From Pomacea canaliculata (Eukaryota; Mollusca; Gastropoda; Architaenioglossa; Ampullariidae), in contig NC_037592.1 of NCBI RefSeq assembly GCF_003073045.1, forward strand, positions 3,399,924 through 3,463,923: DNA of 64,000 bases. Reading direction: 5' to 3'. A program made the translations under genes and the position numbers. The notes beneath the pieces were generated by a model. That model did not search any database, was not told the origin of the DNA, and saw only the letters and a program-made list of their open reading frames with translations. Every line of letters starts with the position of its first letter. Position 1 is the stretch's first letter. Of this stretch, positions 11,401 through 22,561 are shown one piece after another.

Positions 11401-13136
11401 TAGCCTCGTTTTTGAACAACCAATCGTTTCGCAGTATCCTCCGCTCCTCCCTCCCACTCTCAGGCCCCTGTCCCTTTAATCACTTGATTCCCTGACGTGG
11501 ACCAAGTGTTGATGTCGCTGTGGCATGCCATCCCATCGTCACTTGGGTTCAATATCATTTCCGAGCATCCGCGAGCAGTGCACGCAAATATATTTTTCTT
11601 TCGTAGCTTCCGTGTTCTCCTCCTGGCGGGGATCGGTAAGGGAGGAGTGGAGGTTGTTGAGGGACTTAGGAAGATCCTGGTGGGGCTTTCACTGGGAGTT
11701 CATACATTGATATCACTATTATTATTTGTTACAAGTTGTGTATTAAAGGTTTTACTCGGATTCAGTTCATTAAAGGCCTGAGTTCTGAGAGTTGTGTTAA
11801 TCCAAGTTCATTATCAAAGTGTTTTTTTTTTTTAAGTAGACTTTTTTTTAAAGGTCTAAAAATAATTGACAACATCGAAGTAAGAGTTCCTAAATTCCGT
11901 CAACTATATCATTCCTACATGAATCAGCCGGTCAAGAAAACAGAAATTATAAGTTATAAGTTCATTCAGGTCCAAAAAATGGAAAAAGAAGCAATATTCC
12001 TCTCCTTACCATGCAAGGCCTCACCGGAAGTTGTGAACGAGAAAGAGGCTGTGAAAGAAAATGTCGCGTCCTTTAGCTCCTTACCTCGGAACACCTGTCA
12101 GCCACAGGAGGGTAGGGTAAGCTCTAATTCACATGTCACCCGATCACCCTTTCATTCTTCATTCACCTTACATACTCAATGCTCGGTACCCGGTGCGTGG
12201 TGGCATCTGACCCGGACATGGTGTACCCGACACATGGAAACACTGTTACGTCTTACTAACTTCGGTGTACTTTTATTTACATTAAAAAAACAACTTTCAA
12301 AGTATTTCTAAAAGTGGTGGCTGGTCGTTTTGCACGATGCACGCTTTAGTTGGGTTCTAGGTCTATGTTAATCAATCAGACGAGAACCGTGTGAGGTATG
12401 GCCGCAGGCGGGTGTGTTGACCCGTAAATCCCATCGCGAGCTGCTGACGTCACCGCGATCACACAAAGCGCGTCAGGAGTGATACCGCCTCTGACCCCGT
12501 GAACCCCACCTGACAATACCTACATCACCATTACCAGCCACCCCTTTCTCTCCCCGTACCCTGAGGCTGATGCTACTACCTGATCACGTGCCAGACGGCT
12601 GATCCTCGGGGATGGTGACGAGGGCGGGAAGGGGTGGATGGGGCTAGACATCTTCTTGTCTACAGGTGTGAAGTGGGCTGTGTGGTGTGGTGGCTGGTTT
12701 GTGTTTAGACGACAGTCTAGTGACGCGCTGGTGTCAGACGACACTCGGGCAATTGTTACCTGAGGACAGTAATGGCGGTCGACAGTTAGGTGGTGACGTA
12801 TTGAACCGCCGCGTAAAGAAACTCATTTTCGAGAAAGTGCGAGCTGATGTTCGTCGAGGGCAATTGCACGGAAATTCACTCTCAGTCCCTTCCGTCCTGT
12901 CTCCCTTTTGCTCTGAGTACGATGACCCCTTCCCCCATCTCTCTCTCTCACACACACTCGTGCCCGCGCGTGCACATACATACAAACCACGCCCTCGTGA
13001 TGGGCAAAATGAGTTCTTTGATGTAAGCGGAATGTCAGCAAGGCCGGCACATTAAGACACTCGTAAATAAAGACTTTCTTAGCCTGATAATCGTAGGTCT
13101 AATTTCTGTTGTGCTTTGGTTGCCTATGTTGACTGT
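8413..13136. other. gene-free spacer with CpG-rich, promoter-like patches
   Basis: No coding exon can be supported. Frames of 60-190 codons at 11497-12311 and 12687-13055 have no domain and no conserved-looking composition. The DNA is less AT-rich than the gene-bearing right part of the window. A T/A-rich run lies at 10010-10041. The patch at about 10090-10600 carries regulatory palindromes and is listed separately. Another CRE palindrome, TGACGTCA, is at 12445-12452. Confidence 0.5.
10090..10600. promoter_or_regulatory. promoter-like CpG patch with two CRE palindromes
   Basis: A perfect TGACGTCA is at 10136-10143. A second at 10549-10556 overlaps a CACGTG E-box (10545-10550), giving a fused E-box/CRE. 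A CCAAT motif (GGCCAATCG) lies near 10227, and CpG is frequent. These are the features of an animal promoter or enhancer, but no exon with coding potential is visible within several kb on either strand. It could be the first-exon region of a gene lying outside the window, a noncoding-RNA promoter, or chance. Confidence 0.35.
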
Positions 13137-13718
13137 GTTGTGAACAGGCATGTAGGTGAGGTTATATATATATACAGGATATCTGTGAAAAAACTTGTAG
13201 GTGAGTTATAGACATACAGGATATCTGTGAACAAGCGTGTAGGTGAGCTTATGTATATATACAGGATATCTGTGAACAAACATGTAGGTGAGTTATAGAC
13301 ATACAGGATATCTGTGAACAAGCGTGTAGGTGAGCTTATGTATATATACAGGATATCTGTGAACAAACATGTAGGTGAGTTATAGACATACAGGATATCT
13401 GTGAACAAGCGTGTAGGTGAGTTATAGATATACAGGATATCTGTGAACAAACATGTAGGTGAGTTATAAATATACAGGATATCTGTGAACAAACATGTAG
13501 GTGAGTTATAGATATACAGGATATCTGTGAACAAACATGTAGGTGAGTTATAGATATACAGGATATCTGTGAACAAACATGTAGGTGAGTTATAGATATA
13601 CAGGATATCTGTGAACAAACATGTAGGTGAGTTATAGATATACAGGATATCTGTGAACAAGCTTGTAGGTGAGTTATAGATATACAGGATATCTGTGAAC
13701 AAGCGTGTAGGTGAGCTT
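13137..13718. repeat. 42/45-bp minisatellite, about 13 copies
   Basis: Thirteen tandem units are built around ACAGGATATCTGTGAACAA. Most are 42 bp, with GAGTTATAGATAT as the variable part. Some are 45 bp, with GAGCTTATGTATATAT. In 13210-13400 the two lengths alternate, forming an ~87-bp higher-order unit. The right half (13430-13680) is almost pure 42-bp type. Both lengths are multiples of three, so one minus-strand frame stays open for 192 codons as a 14- or 15-residue peptide repeat. I read this as a by-product of the period, not as a gene. Confidence 0.95.
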
Positions 13719-16700
13719 AAGTAACCTCAAAGGTTTGTTTATTGGATAGAAAGGATGCTCCCGTTTTCACTTCAGATAACAAAAATGACGAAACTGAAGT
13801 ATTCGGATGACAAATTTTTCCGACAGACCACGGCTGAGAGACCTACTACTACTACTAACAGAGAGACCTACTACTTGCCACTACTCTTGTCTCGAAGCCT
13901 CTGGAACTGTCGACAGACAACCCGAATCCCCATCTTGCGCCTGGGTTACAACCACAGCAAGCCCCCGAGGTCTGTGGGGTGAAAATAACAGCAACTGTGT
14001 AGATAACCACACCACTCCAGTCCCAAGACTTCACAGACACACCGCGACCATCCAATTCATTACATGCAATTATTTTAATTCTGTGCTCAGTATTTCACCT
14101 TCCTGGACGTTTGTCTTTCAGTTCAGAATATGCAATCACTGGATTTTCCAGTTTTTCCAGAAACCTCTCAATCGGCTCCCATTGTCGAGGGAATAACAAG
14201 ATAAATTCACTAAATTTACTGCAGGGTCACCGGGTACTGAGGTCGACACCACAGACGTCATTCGTAATGGTACCCAGGGTCTGTCCAGTGCTAATCGCCA
14301 TCGTTTGAATTGCAAATTCTCTCTTTACGAATCTCTCTCTCTCCTGCTCGTGTCGTAGTTGTCGTCTCACGATCATACGTCGGCGACTCATGGAGCGGGA
14401 GGGACCAGAGTGGGGGAGAGGTGAAGGCCGTGTCGCTAATGAAAGACAGCATGGCGCCCACCTCCCTCTCCACGCACGGACAATGGCTGTCACTCGGAGG
14501 ATCAGGTTTCCTCCACGGCCGTCTCGGTCTTGCACGGGGCAGATAAGTTATGAGTAGACATGTGTGGAGCACTGGCTGACTGCATGGTCAGCTCCTCCAG
14601 CGCCATCTGGCGATGCTTAGCAAGGAGGTCAACGTACAGGTCACAGAACGGGATGTTGGTTGAGTTTTACGAAAATATGTTTTTGTAAACAAAATTAAGA
14701 TATTCCTTTCTTCTCAATTGTTATCGCGGTAACAAAAGTAGATCAGATTAGAAATCTGACCGGCTGTTCCTGGGAGGCAGAAGAATGTTACCTTGGAAGA
14801 CTATCAGTCGAGTGGGGAGGGAGGGGAAGAAAAGAGACAAAAAAAAAAAAAAAAGACAGAAAATCAAGGAAAAGATAAGAGGGGTCGGGTGGCTCTATTA
14901 CTCACTCCGCTGACAGTGTTATACATTCATTTTCCCCAAATTTCATGGACAAAAACAAACAAAAAAAAAAGCAATGGGTGGCTGAGTTGACATCCTCGTC
15001 CTTGCTGGAGTTGCCAAGGTCAGCGGGAGAGAAAGAAAGACGAAGTCACGGACAATATGGAGAAACTTGAGTGTTTGTGCGTGTGAATGCCTAGCCCTAC
15101 AGGCACCTCCACCACTCATGTACAAGGCGGACTGTCTAGCGAGGGGTGGGGACAACAAGTGCTCGTTGCCTGCTTTGTGTTGATTGCTCGGTACATATTT
15201 AGTTCCCTCTCTCTCTCATCAAAACATTCCTTTTAACATTGTTTTAGCACACTACTTTGAAGTCAACAATCAAATGTCAGAGCTTTTAGCAGACTGGACC
15301 TTGCTGAGGTCTTCTGGTCAATCCACGTTCACGCAATATGTCGCAGTAAGTCGTACAGTGGTCCGGCAACAGGTGAGTAACTGCCACGTGTGTAGCGGAA
15401 AAACTTGTTTCTATAAGCCTACATCGGAGGGCAGCAAGCAAGCTTTGTTCAAGACTAGATGACCGCCCTAGCAACCACTTTGAACCCCACCCTCCTCCAC
15501 CTAAGTTTCCCCAACACTTGACAAAACTGCTTCTATATCGGTGCAGGTCGAGCACAGCTCCTCTTCTATTCTGGGCGGCATGGGGACGACCTTTGACACT
15601 GCATGACAAGAAGTTCTGTCGTTGCCGTTGTAGCTGCAGACAGACTCGGGGGAAACATGTCAAAAGAGAGACAGTGTGTGTGTGTGGGGGGGTGTGCTGG
15701 GTGGTGGGTAGCCATTTATACGATCTCAGTTCCTCAGCAAGATAACATCTAGAAGTGCGTGCAGAGCTTTACGCCGAACCTATCGAATAATCGGTCAAAT
15801 AAAAAATACGAATAAACGTCCCATTATTTGAGCTCACGACATAGGGCTTTCAAAAAATATCGTCTCGGCAGCAGGACACATTACAGGGTTCATGACAGGT
15901 CGCCGAGGCCATGCGCGTTGTAGGATTTTTTCTTTCCTTCAGTGGCCGAGTTTTTTATGTGGGTAGAACAGACATCATGCGAAACGCTTGAAGAAAAGGT
16001 GGCTTTAGTCCGCCACTTGATAGGAGTTCAGAACAACTCCCATGTCTGCCCTCTCCTCCCCTACTACCAGCCCCATGCCCTCCTGCTCCCATCTATACTT
16101 TGACCTGCTACAGCAGTCTTGATAACGTCGCCAACCGTCAGACATTCACACGTGACCAAAGTCGAGCCAAAATTGTCTTATGCAATTCACTTCTGTTTTC
16201 ATTCCTTTTGTGTCTGGATAGCTTGTTCTGTAAACTAGATGACAAGTGGTGGTGGTGGTGGTGGTGGTGTATTGTCGCGTGATGTAAGTTGGTGCATATC
16301 ATGTCACCCTCACCGAGCATGTAACATAGTTTATGTCTCACACACTCAAAGCACATGTTCCGTGGGCTTATGTCTGGGCGGCATTCAATGTCCGCTTATC
16401 TGAGCAAAAACAAAATGTTGCCGTGAGCCTGTTGAGTCAGTGAGTGGGAGCCGCCGTCTGGATTCTTGAAGTAGGGAGGTGGTTCCACAGGGTGTAGCCT
16501 CTCCACATATTCCGCCTATTACTAATGAGGTCTGCAGTGTATACAGCTCCAGTCTTTGAAGTTTCATTGCAGTCCACTCGACCACCAAGTGCCTGCTTAA
16601 TTAAGGCACCTCGCGAGTAAATGTGGTGGTAGAGGGTCTGAGCAAGTTTGGAAATGTTTTTATTTAACTCTCGTGTAACAACCTTCATCTCTATTTGTCC

Positions 16701-17860
16701 TTAGATGACCACAAATGATCGAATGTCACAACGTCCTGACAGATTCCTATGACGCAGTCACATCTACATGTGTCATGACTGGAAATAATTATGAGTCCAA
16801 TTAATTAAACCTTATAAGTGTTTGACACAGACTAGGAAGTATTCCGCTGACCAGGACAGGAAGACCGTAGAAGGGATCAGAGGGCGGTTGGCTGGTTCGC
16901 TGAATACATGGAGTGAAAAACTCGCGTGGTAAAATTAATTACTTACAAGCAGAGGGAGGGTGTCCTGCAAATGTCACTTAAATGATATTTTCGCCTACCA
17001 TTATTTGTCGGTTAAAAAACAGCAAGCCATTCTTTCGCCCCCGATTCGTGACTGCGCCCTACGCAGTTCGACCTTGTTGTGATGTAGGTTGGTTTTAGTA
17101 ATTTAATATACATGTACAGTAGTGGTAATTTCATTCGCACCATCAAATACTGGTGGTGGTTGGGAAGTGGGGGGGGGGGGGGTGAAGGTAAATGGAAAGC
17201 AAACATGAGTAGTTTGAAAAAGAAAACCGAAAACAACCACGTCAACAGCAAAAATGATGTAATTACGAGTGTTCCGACTCGAGATCCGAAATCCTTGATT
17301 GGCTGTAGTGAGACGTGAACACGGTCTCTCCTCTGCAGGGGTTTGACGGAAGTGGCTCATTGGGGTAGAAAGTATTCACCAGATGTCCGGGTGGACGTGT
17401 GCTATATGAACATTATACCGCCCTCCTTAATGATCAACTTCTATTGTGTAGTTGTGGTCTGTAATTTATGTCTCAAATATCTTCTGTGTTAAACCTTTGA
17501 CACATTCACATTTTGACACTTTTCTACCGACATTTGCAATCGTGCACCCATTACCCTCCCGCCGTGGTCTATGATCATGGATTTTTATCAACTTACAATA
17601 AAGATCGTCGCAAAGATTGCACCACTAAAACTTTCGACTGCCACACGCTGCTTACATAATGCCAACCCTTCCTAGAACGGAACGATCACATCCCACACCA
17701 CCGGCAGACCAAATAAGGAATATATAAGTTCATGTCCCAACCGTTTAGTATTTTCATTGCACCATGACACCAACACTAATTAGTAAAGTCATTAATTTTC
17801 TGAAATACATTGCATCATTTTCTTTCCTAAATTGTAAACAGGTTGTTGATTAGGACAAAT
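13719..17860. other. gene-free spacer with simple repeats
   Basis: No gene is supported. Visible elements are an A run at 14839-14855, a (GGT)n tract at 16247-16269 and a G run at 17169-17182. A degenerate minus-strand frame at 16385-16688 ends in a WNHLP-like stretch, faintly like the C-terminal tail of some LINE polymerases, but this is too weak to call. Other frames are short and lie antisense to each other. Confidence 0.5.
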
Positions 17861-17919
17861 AGTTAAAATGCCTATCTCAGGCAGCAAAGCTAACGTTTCA
17901 ACCGATAACCTTAACGTGC

Positions 17920-18200
17920 CAGTGACGTCATCAACGGTCGTAAAGTTTGAGTGGCGCAGGGCGGCTTGCGGTTGGCCGCGACATTTCCGGCGTGTGGCGT
18001 GGTCGCTTGACGGCGGGGACACACTGGCTGTGGGAGAGAAAACTTGCTTGACACGCGGCCACCGTGCACTACATGCTGTACAGGACCTCAGCTCCACATA
18101 TATATGTTCACGCGCGCCGGGCCTGCCATGCACTGCGCCGCACCTCCCGCAGGTGAGGAGTTCGACCTTTGACCTTTGGTGAAACGACAGAGTGTGTCTG
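17920..18200 (+). promoter_or_regulatory. candidate promoter and first exon of the RING-like gene
   Basis: The patch is GC-rich relative to the AT-rich DNA that follows. It contains a CRE palindrome (17923-17930) and a TATATAT box at 18099-18105. A good splice donor, CCGCAG/GTGAGG, lies about 47 bases downstream at 18152/18153. A nuclear-receptor-like motif (TTTGACCTTTGG, the reverse of a CAAAGGTCA half-site) lies at 18168-18179. The donor could splice to acceptors at 20275 or 20295, just before the start codon of the downstream gene. Linking the two is inference from spacing and strand only. Confidence 0.4.
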
Positions 18201-20326
18201 CTCATTACCGTGAACTTCTGTGTTGGAATTCTGTGACATAAAATAGAGAATCGTAAGTTGTAGACACTTTAAAAAAAATTATTCCTTATTTTATGATTTT
18301 AAACACTGTAGGTGTGGAAGAAGTAAAAACAGAAACTTCGTGAAGTTTGTTGTCGTTCTGGCAGCTTCTGTCTGAGAACAGTTCCTGTTTGTTTGTGTTT
18401 CTGCTGCATTCGGCGGTGTCGGTTTTCACCCTGTTCTGAAAAACTGAATGGCATTTGGTCGTTTTTACCGAGCTTTGTGATTCACTGTCATCTGTAATTA
18501 TTTCCTTCTTGCCATTGCTCGTACGACGGAGACCTGCACTACCTGACTCACAGCTTCGTCATCTTGTCATCGGGTCGTTCAGTCTTTGTTTATATCTTCC
18601 AGTGTTATTTGCTAAACTTAATTCGATCGTGAAGTAGAAACAGATTTTCCAAGACCCATGCCTTAGAGTAAAAATTAAAAACTTTGGATCACCCAACAAG
18701 AAGTTGATATAATTCTAGAAATGTGAACACTAGGAAAGGAGAACATTCCCATACATTCCATCCCCACCCATTCTAAGGTTGACACACCAGCATGTGATTT
18801 GTAATAGTAAGTAGAGCCTGCAATTTCAGTTTGTACTTTTAATTTCATTAACTCTTCAAGGAGACGGTGAATGTTATCAGTGTAGGCAAATGTGTAATAG
18901 TTCAAAATTTATTTAGAACTAGTTTTAAATTTACTATCATGTAAGTAGTATAAGGTATAAAAATATTGCAGTGTACCTTATGACAGTAAGAACCACTTTC
19001 TATTTTACATTTTGTCATTTTCTTTTAAACCATTATTTTACTTAATTCGTATTCTTTACATTTTCGGGCTGTTCTTGGAATTGTCTTTTTTTTTAAAAAC
19101 ACAGATAGAACAAAAACTTCTTAACTTCTCTCATAGGCTAATATTCTCAGAATAAATTGCACCATGTTCACCTCTTGCTGTCAAGCACTTAAAAAAACAA
19201 AAGATATTTGCTGATTCAGTGGTGTTTTAAAATGTGAAGGGAATAAAATAATCATACCCCTAAACAGCATATTACTATGTTCAGAAAAGTATTATTTTGA
19301 CTGTGCCCCTAAACTCCACCTTTGAATATCACTACAACTGTGAACTTGAAATGGGCTGTGGACAGAACTGTTTTCTAAAATAATGACAGTTGACAGACTG
19401 GCGCTGGCACTTAACACCCCAGCGTGTGAACTTTGTAATGGCCAGGTGCATTGTGACCTAGCTGCAGCACTCAAAATCTGTTTTGTAGCCCACTTGGGTT
19501 CTTTGTGTAGGCAAGTAGCCAATATTAGTGTGTGAACTGTAGAGAAGCCCTCCAGAAGCGCTTGTTTGCGTCCACTTCAGTTTTCGGTTTATGTAACTTG
19601 GCGTAGATTTTAGTCTGCTGCTCAAGTGTTTGGGATAGTTGCTGTGAGACATGGCTATGAATATCTCGAAGCAAGAATGTTGCTGGGCTTCATGTGGACA
19701 AGCCATACTTAGTATGTGGATGCATTTGTACAATATTGGTTCTGAACACATATGCACATGCAAATGTATAGACTTAAAACATGTATAAACTAATATATTT
19801 TAGCTTTGTGAATGATGTCACACAAGCAGTTTTTTTTTTTTTTCATTGATTTAGTTTTTGATTGCCCATGGATGCGCTTTTGAATTATTGTATGTTTCTA
19901 GATGATGAAGCACCCTTATAGAGGTTTTCATTTAAAATGAAATTGTGAAAGGTGACAGAATATAAAAGTACATAATGGGTGTGAAAAAAAATAAGTCTTG
20001 AAATGTTCATTTTCTAGAAATCCTTTGTGCCAAGAAAAATTTCTGCTAAGTAAAACTGCAACACATGAATTAGGACATGTTTAAATCTGAATACATGTAA
20101 GAAATATTCATGTAGTTAGTGCTGTTTAAAAGAACAAAGTATGTTTTGCTATACTTTCTAAAAAAAATAAGATAAACATGTTAGATTAAGGACAAATTAA
20201 ACCATTAGATTTTTTTATAGTAATAATATCTTGGTCATGCAGAGTGAATGAAGAACATTGTTGATAATCTTTCAGATCTGAGTGCTTCACTTCAGAATAG
20301 AGCCAGGCCGAAAGAGACACAAGAAA

Positions 20327-21170
20327 ATGGAAACCATCTCTTCTGTCTTCAGACATTCTTTCAGGAGACAATCCATCACATCTCCAAACACCGACATTGC
20401 AGCTACTGCAACTTCTACCATAGACACCAACAACAACAGCCCTATTATCATCAGGAAGAAGTCATGCACTTGCTGTGGCATTTGTGGCAAGCGACTGCTG
20501 AAACTTGCAAAGTATGTCGAGGCATATACCTCCAGTTTTTTTATTAGCTAAAATGAATGCTTCATATTTCTGCTTTTAGCTCTTCAGCTGTCATGTGGTG
20601 CATAATTATGACATGGCTGTTAAAAAGTCTTTGTTTCATGAAAACTTGTTTCACCAGATCATGCAGGCACTGTATTTTCTGGTCATAATTTAAAACGTGC
20701 TGTTGTCTGTAAATCTTGTGTCCAACATAGGGAGTACTTGTTAACAAATAGCTTATTGTAACATTTTTATTTTTATTGCACTTACACTTGCATTCACTTC
20801 CTTTTTCATGCACTTCATACTTTTTATAATTGTAATCCTCTTTTTTTTTCCTAGATGGAGCAACTATATCACCATACCATGCAAAAGTCGACATGTCTTC
20901 TGTAAGGAATGTTTTAATGAACGTCTGAAAACTCGTCAGAAGGTCCTGACCTCTTTGTCCTTTGACCTCATGTGGACCTTTCCCTGCCCAGGACATGACG
21001 AGTGTGGTCAGGAAATCTCTGTTGATTGGTCCAGAGGGAGTCGATTCTCAAGGAACCTAGTGGCACGAAACATGGTCGAGGAGGAGGATGTCGAGTTTAT
21101 TTTGGAACCGGAGAACACAAGTGAAGAGAGCTTTGACCAGGACACTAGTGGCCAGCTTGATCTGGGTTAA
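20327..21170 (+). CDS. small RING-like zinc-binding protein, two coding exons
   Basis: The exons are 20327-20511 and 20855-21170, joined in phase (AA/A) across a 343-base intron with GTATGT donor and a strong pyrimidine-TAG acceptor. The product is 166 residues. Residues 1-45 are Ser/Thr/Asn-rich without a domain. Then comes a Cys cluster CTCCGIC, a gap, CKSRHVFCKEC (C-x3-H-x2-C-x2-C), and a third cluster CPGHDEC. This order matches a RING-type zinc site, which usually recruits an E2 enzyme for ubiquitin transfer, but the last pair is not the usual C-x2-C. The tail is acidic (VEEEDVEFILEPE). The ATG has a good context (A at -3, G at +4). An in-frame stop lies upstream if the acceptor at 20275 is used. 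With the acceptor at 20295 the frame stays open and the protein could extend N-terminally. I do not recognise the family, so the E3 role is inferred. Confidence 0.75.
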
Positions 21171-21759
21171 GTGTCAGGACATTGCCATTGGAATGGAACT
21201 GCTGAAATGATCTTGATGATGAGAAAGTAAGAAAGCTGAAACCAGGATGTAAGCAACGTGTTTGAGCTTTTCCAAGTGTTGATGTCGCTACCAAGACTGA
21301 GAAGAAAGCTTCAGCAAAAGTGAAGATTCCTGGTGTCTTGCTGAAAATCAGTGATGGGATTGACCACAGGGTAGGACTTACAAATCTTCTGAACTCTCCC
21401 TGCTGATGGCCAGTTTGAAATCAAGTTCCATCAATTATTCAGGCTGTACAATTGGTGGAACAGCTTTGTCAGCTCATTTGTGGAGAAGCATTCAGAAAAG
21501 GTTGTGGACCTTTTGGTTTTGAATCTCAGGAAGATCAGAGATACTGAGACAATCTTATTGCTGAACCCATTTTCTTCCCTTTCTTTTGTGTTTTGTAGAA
21601 CTGTGCCACGAGGAGAAGAAATGGTTTGTGATTCAGATGATCTGTCATAAAATGGTTATTGAATTTCCTTAATATTTATTTTTTTCGGGTATTTTCTTAA
21701 ACTACTTGGCTGTGTCTTGTATGGAACATTGAATACAGCAGGTCTTATAAGAGGAAGAA

Positions 21760-22050
21760 GGGAGAAGAGGAAAACCGAGTAGTTAGAGCACAGGCATTCA
21801 AACCGAGAGCACGCTGGTTCAATACCCATTTAACGCAGAAAACTTCTCCCAGTCGATGCAGCTTAGGGGAATTGAGTACCTGACTCCTTAGATGGTTGGG
21901 TAAGGTAAAGCAGTGAGGGAGAGGAGATGGCACTGCCCTCTCATGAAGCTGGCGCCAAGAAAAGGTATAATACCTCACCCACCAACGACATGAAAAGTTT
22001 AGGGGATGACTTATGGGGAAGCCGTGTTTATTTAGCCAGCTTTTATAAAA
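21760..22050 (+). mobile_element. tRNA-derived SINE, copy 1
   Basis: The head has RNA polymerase III internal promoter boxes. An A box lies in GAGTAGTTAGAGCACAGG (about 21777-21794) and a B box GGTTCAATACC is at 21816-21826, ~30 bases apart as in a tRNA. The body contains GGTAAAGCAGTGAGGGAGAG and GCACTGCC, and a diverged match to it is found at 30690-30960. The tRNA part does not fold as an intact tRNA, so this is a retroposon and not a tRNA gene. The end is not sharply defined. Confidence 0.65.
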
Positions 22051-22373
22051 GAGTTTTTTGTACTGCAAAGCTTGACCATTATTTCACAAGACTTCTGCAG
22101 CAGATCTGGTTTTTCACCAGCATAAATCCATTTTTATGAACTCCACAAAGCTTGTTGATATGCATATATTTATCTCGGTAGGCAGTCTTTGATTCATCTT
22201 TACATCAGTTATTTATGATTTAACTTCTTGTTAACAAATTGATTTTGCCTGGATCGTAATGAAGTTAAGAAATTTTATTCTGTTTAGCATTGATGGTTGC
22301 CGGATATTTGTGGTAGAAATGGATGTCCCGCTTTTAAAGGTTCTCTGCTCCTTGCATCAAAGTCCCTCTAGGG

Positions 22374-22561
22374 CAGTGGTTCTTAACCTTGTTTGAGGTA
22401 CCGAACCCACAAGTTTCATACGCACATTCATCGAACCCTTCTTTAGTGTCATCACAAATTGCGGGTGTGTCTTGACCTCCGTGGCAGAGGCTCCACCGAA
22501 CCCCTGAGACTGACTCACCGAACCCCTTAGTGTTCGATCGAACCCTGGTTAAGAACCACTG
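22374..22561. mobile_element. hAT-type MITE, 188 bp
   Basis: Both ends carry the same 15-base inverted repeat, CAGTGGTTCTTAACC, beginning with the CAG triplet usual for hAT transposons. There is no coding capacity, so it is a non-autonomous element moved by a transposase made elsewhere. The flanking 8-mers (CTCTAGGG and CTCATGTG) match at five of eight positions, as expected for an old, diverged 8-bp target duplication. The inside has a repeated CCGAACCC motif. Confidence 0.85.

Noticed and set aside
11736..12311. 191-codon plus-strand frame
   Set aside because: It has no domain, low-complexity stretches and no neighbouring exons. It is the kind of chance frame expected across this many kb of spacer.
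13124..13702. 192-codon minus-strand repeat protein
   Set aside because: The frame is open only because the minisatellite units are 42 or 45 bases. There is no splice or promoter context and no non-repeat coding sequence.
16385..16688. LINE C-terminal remnant
   Set aside because: Only a WNHLP-like fragment hints at it. There are no polymerase blocks nearby and the frame is broken.
21770..21840. tRNA gene
   Set aside because: A and B boxes are present but the arms do not pair as a tRNA and a SINE body follows, matching a second copy near 30.7 kb.
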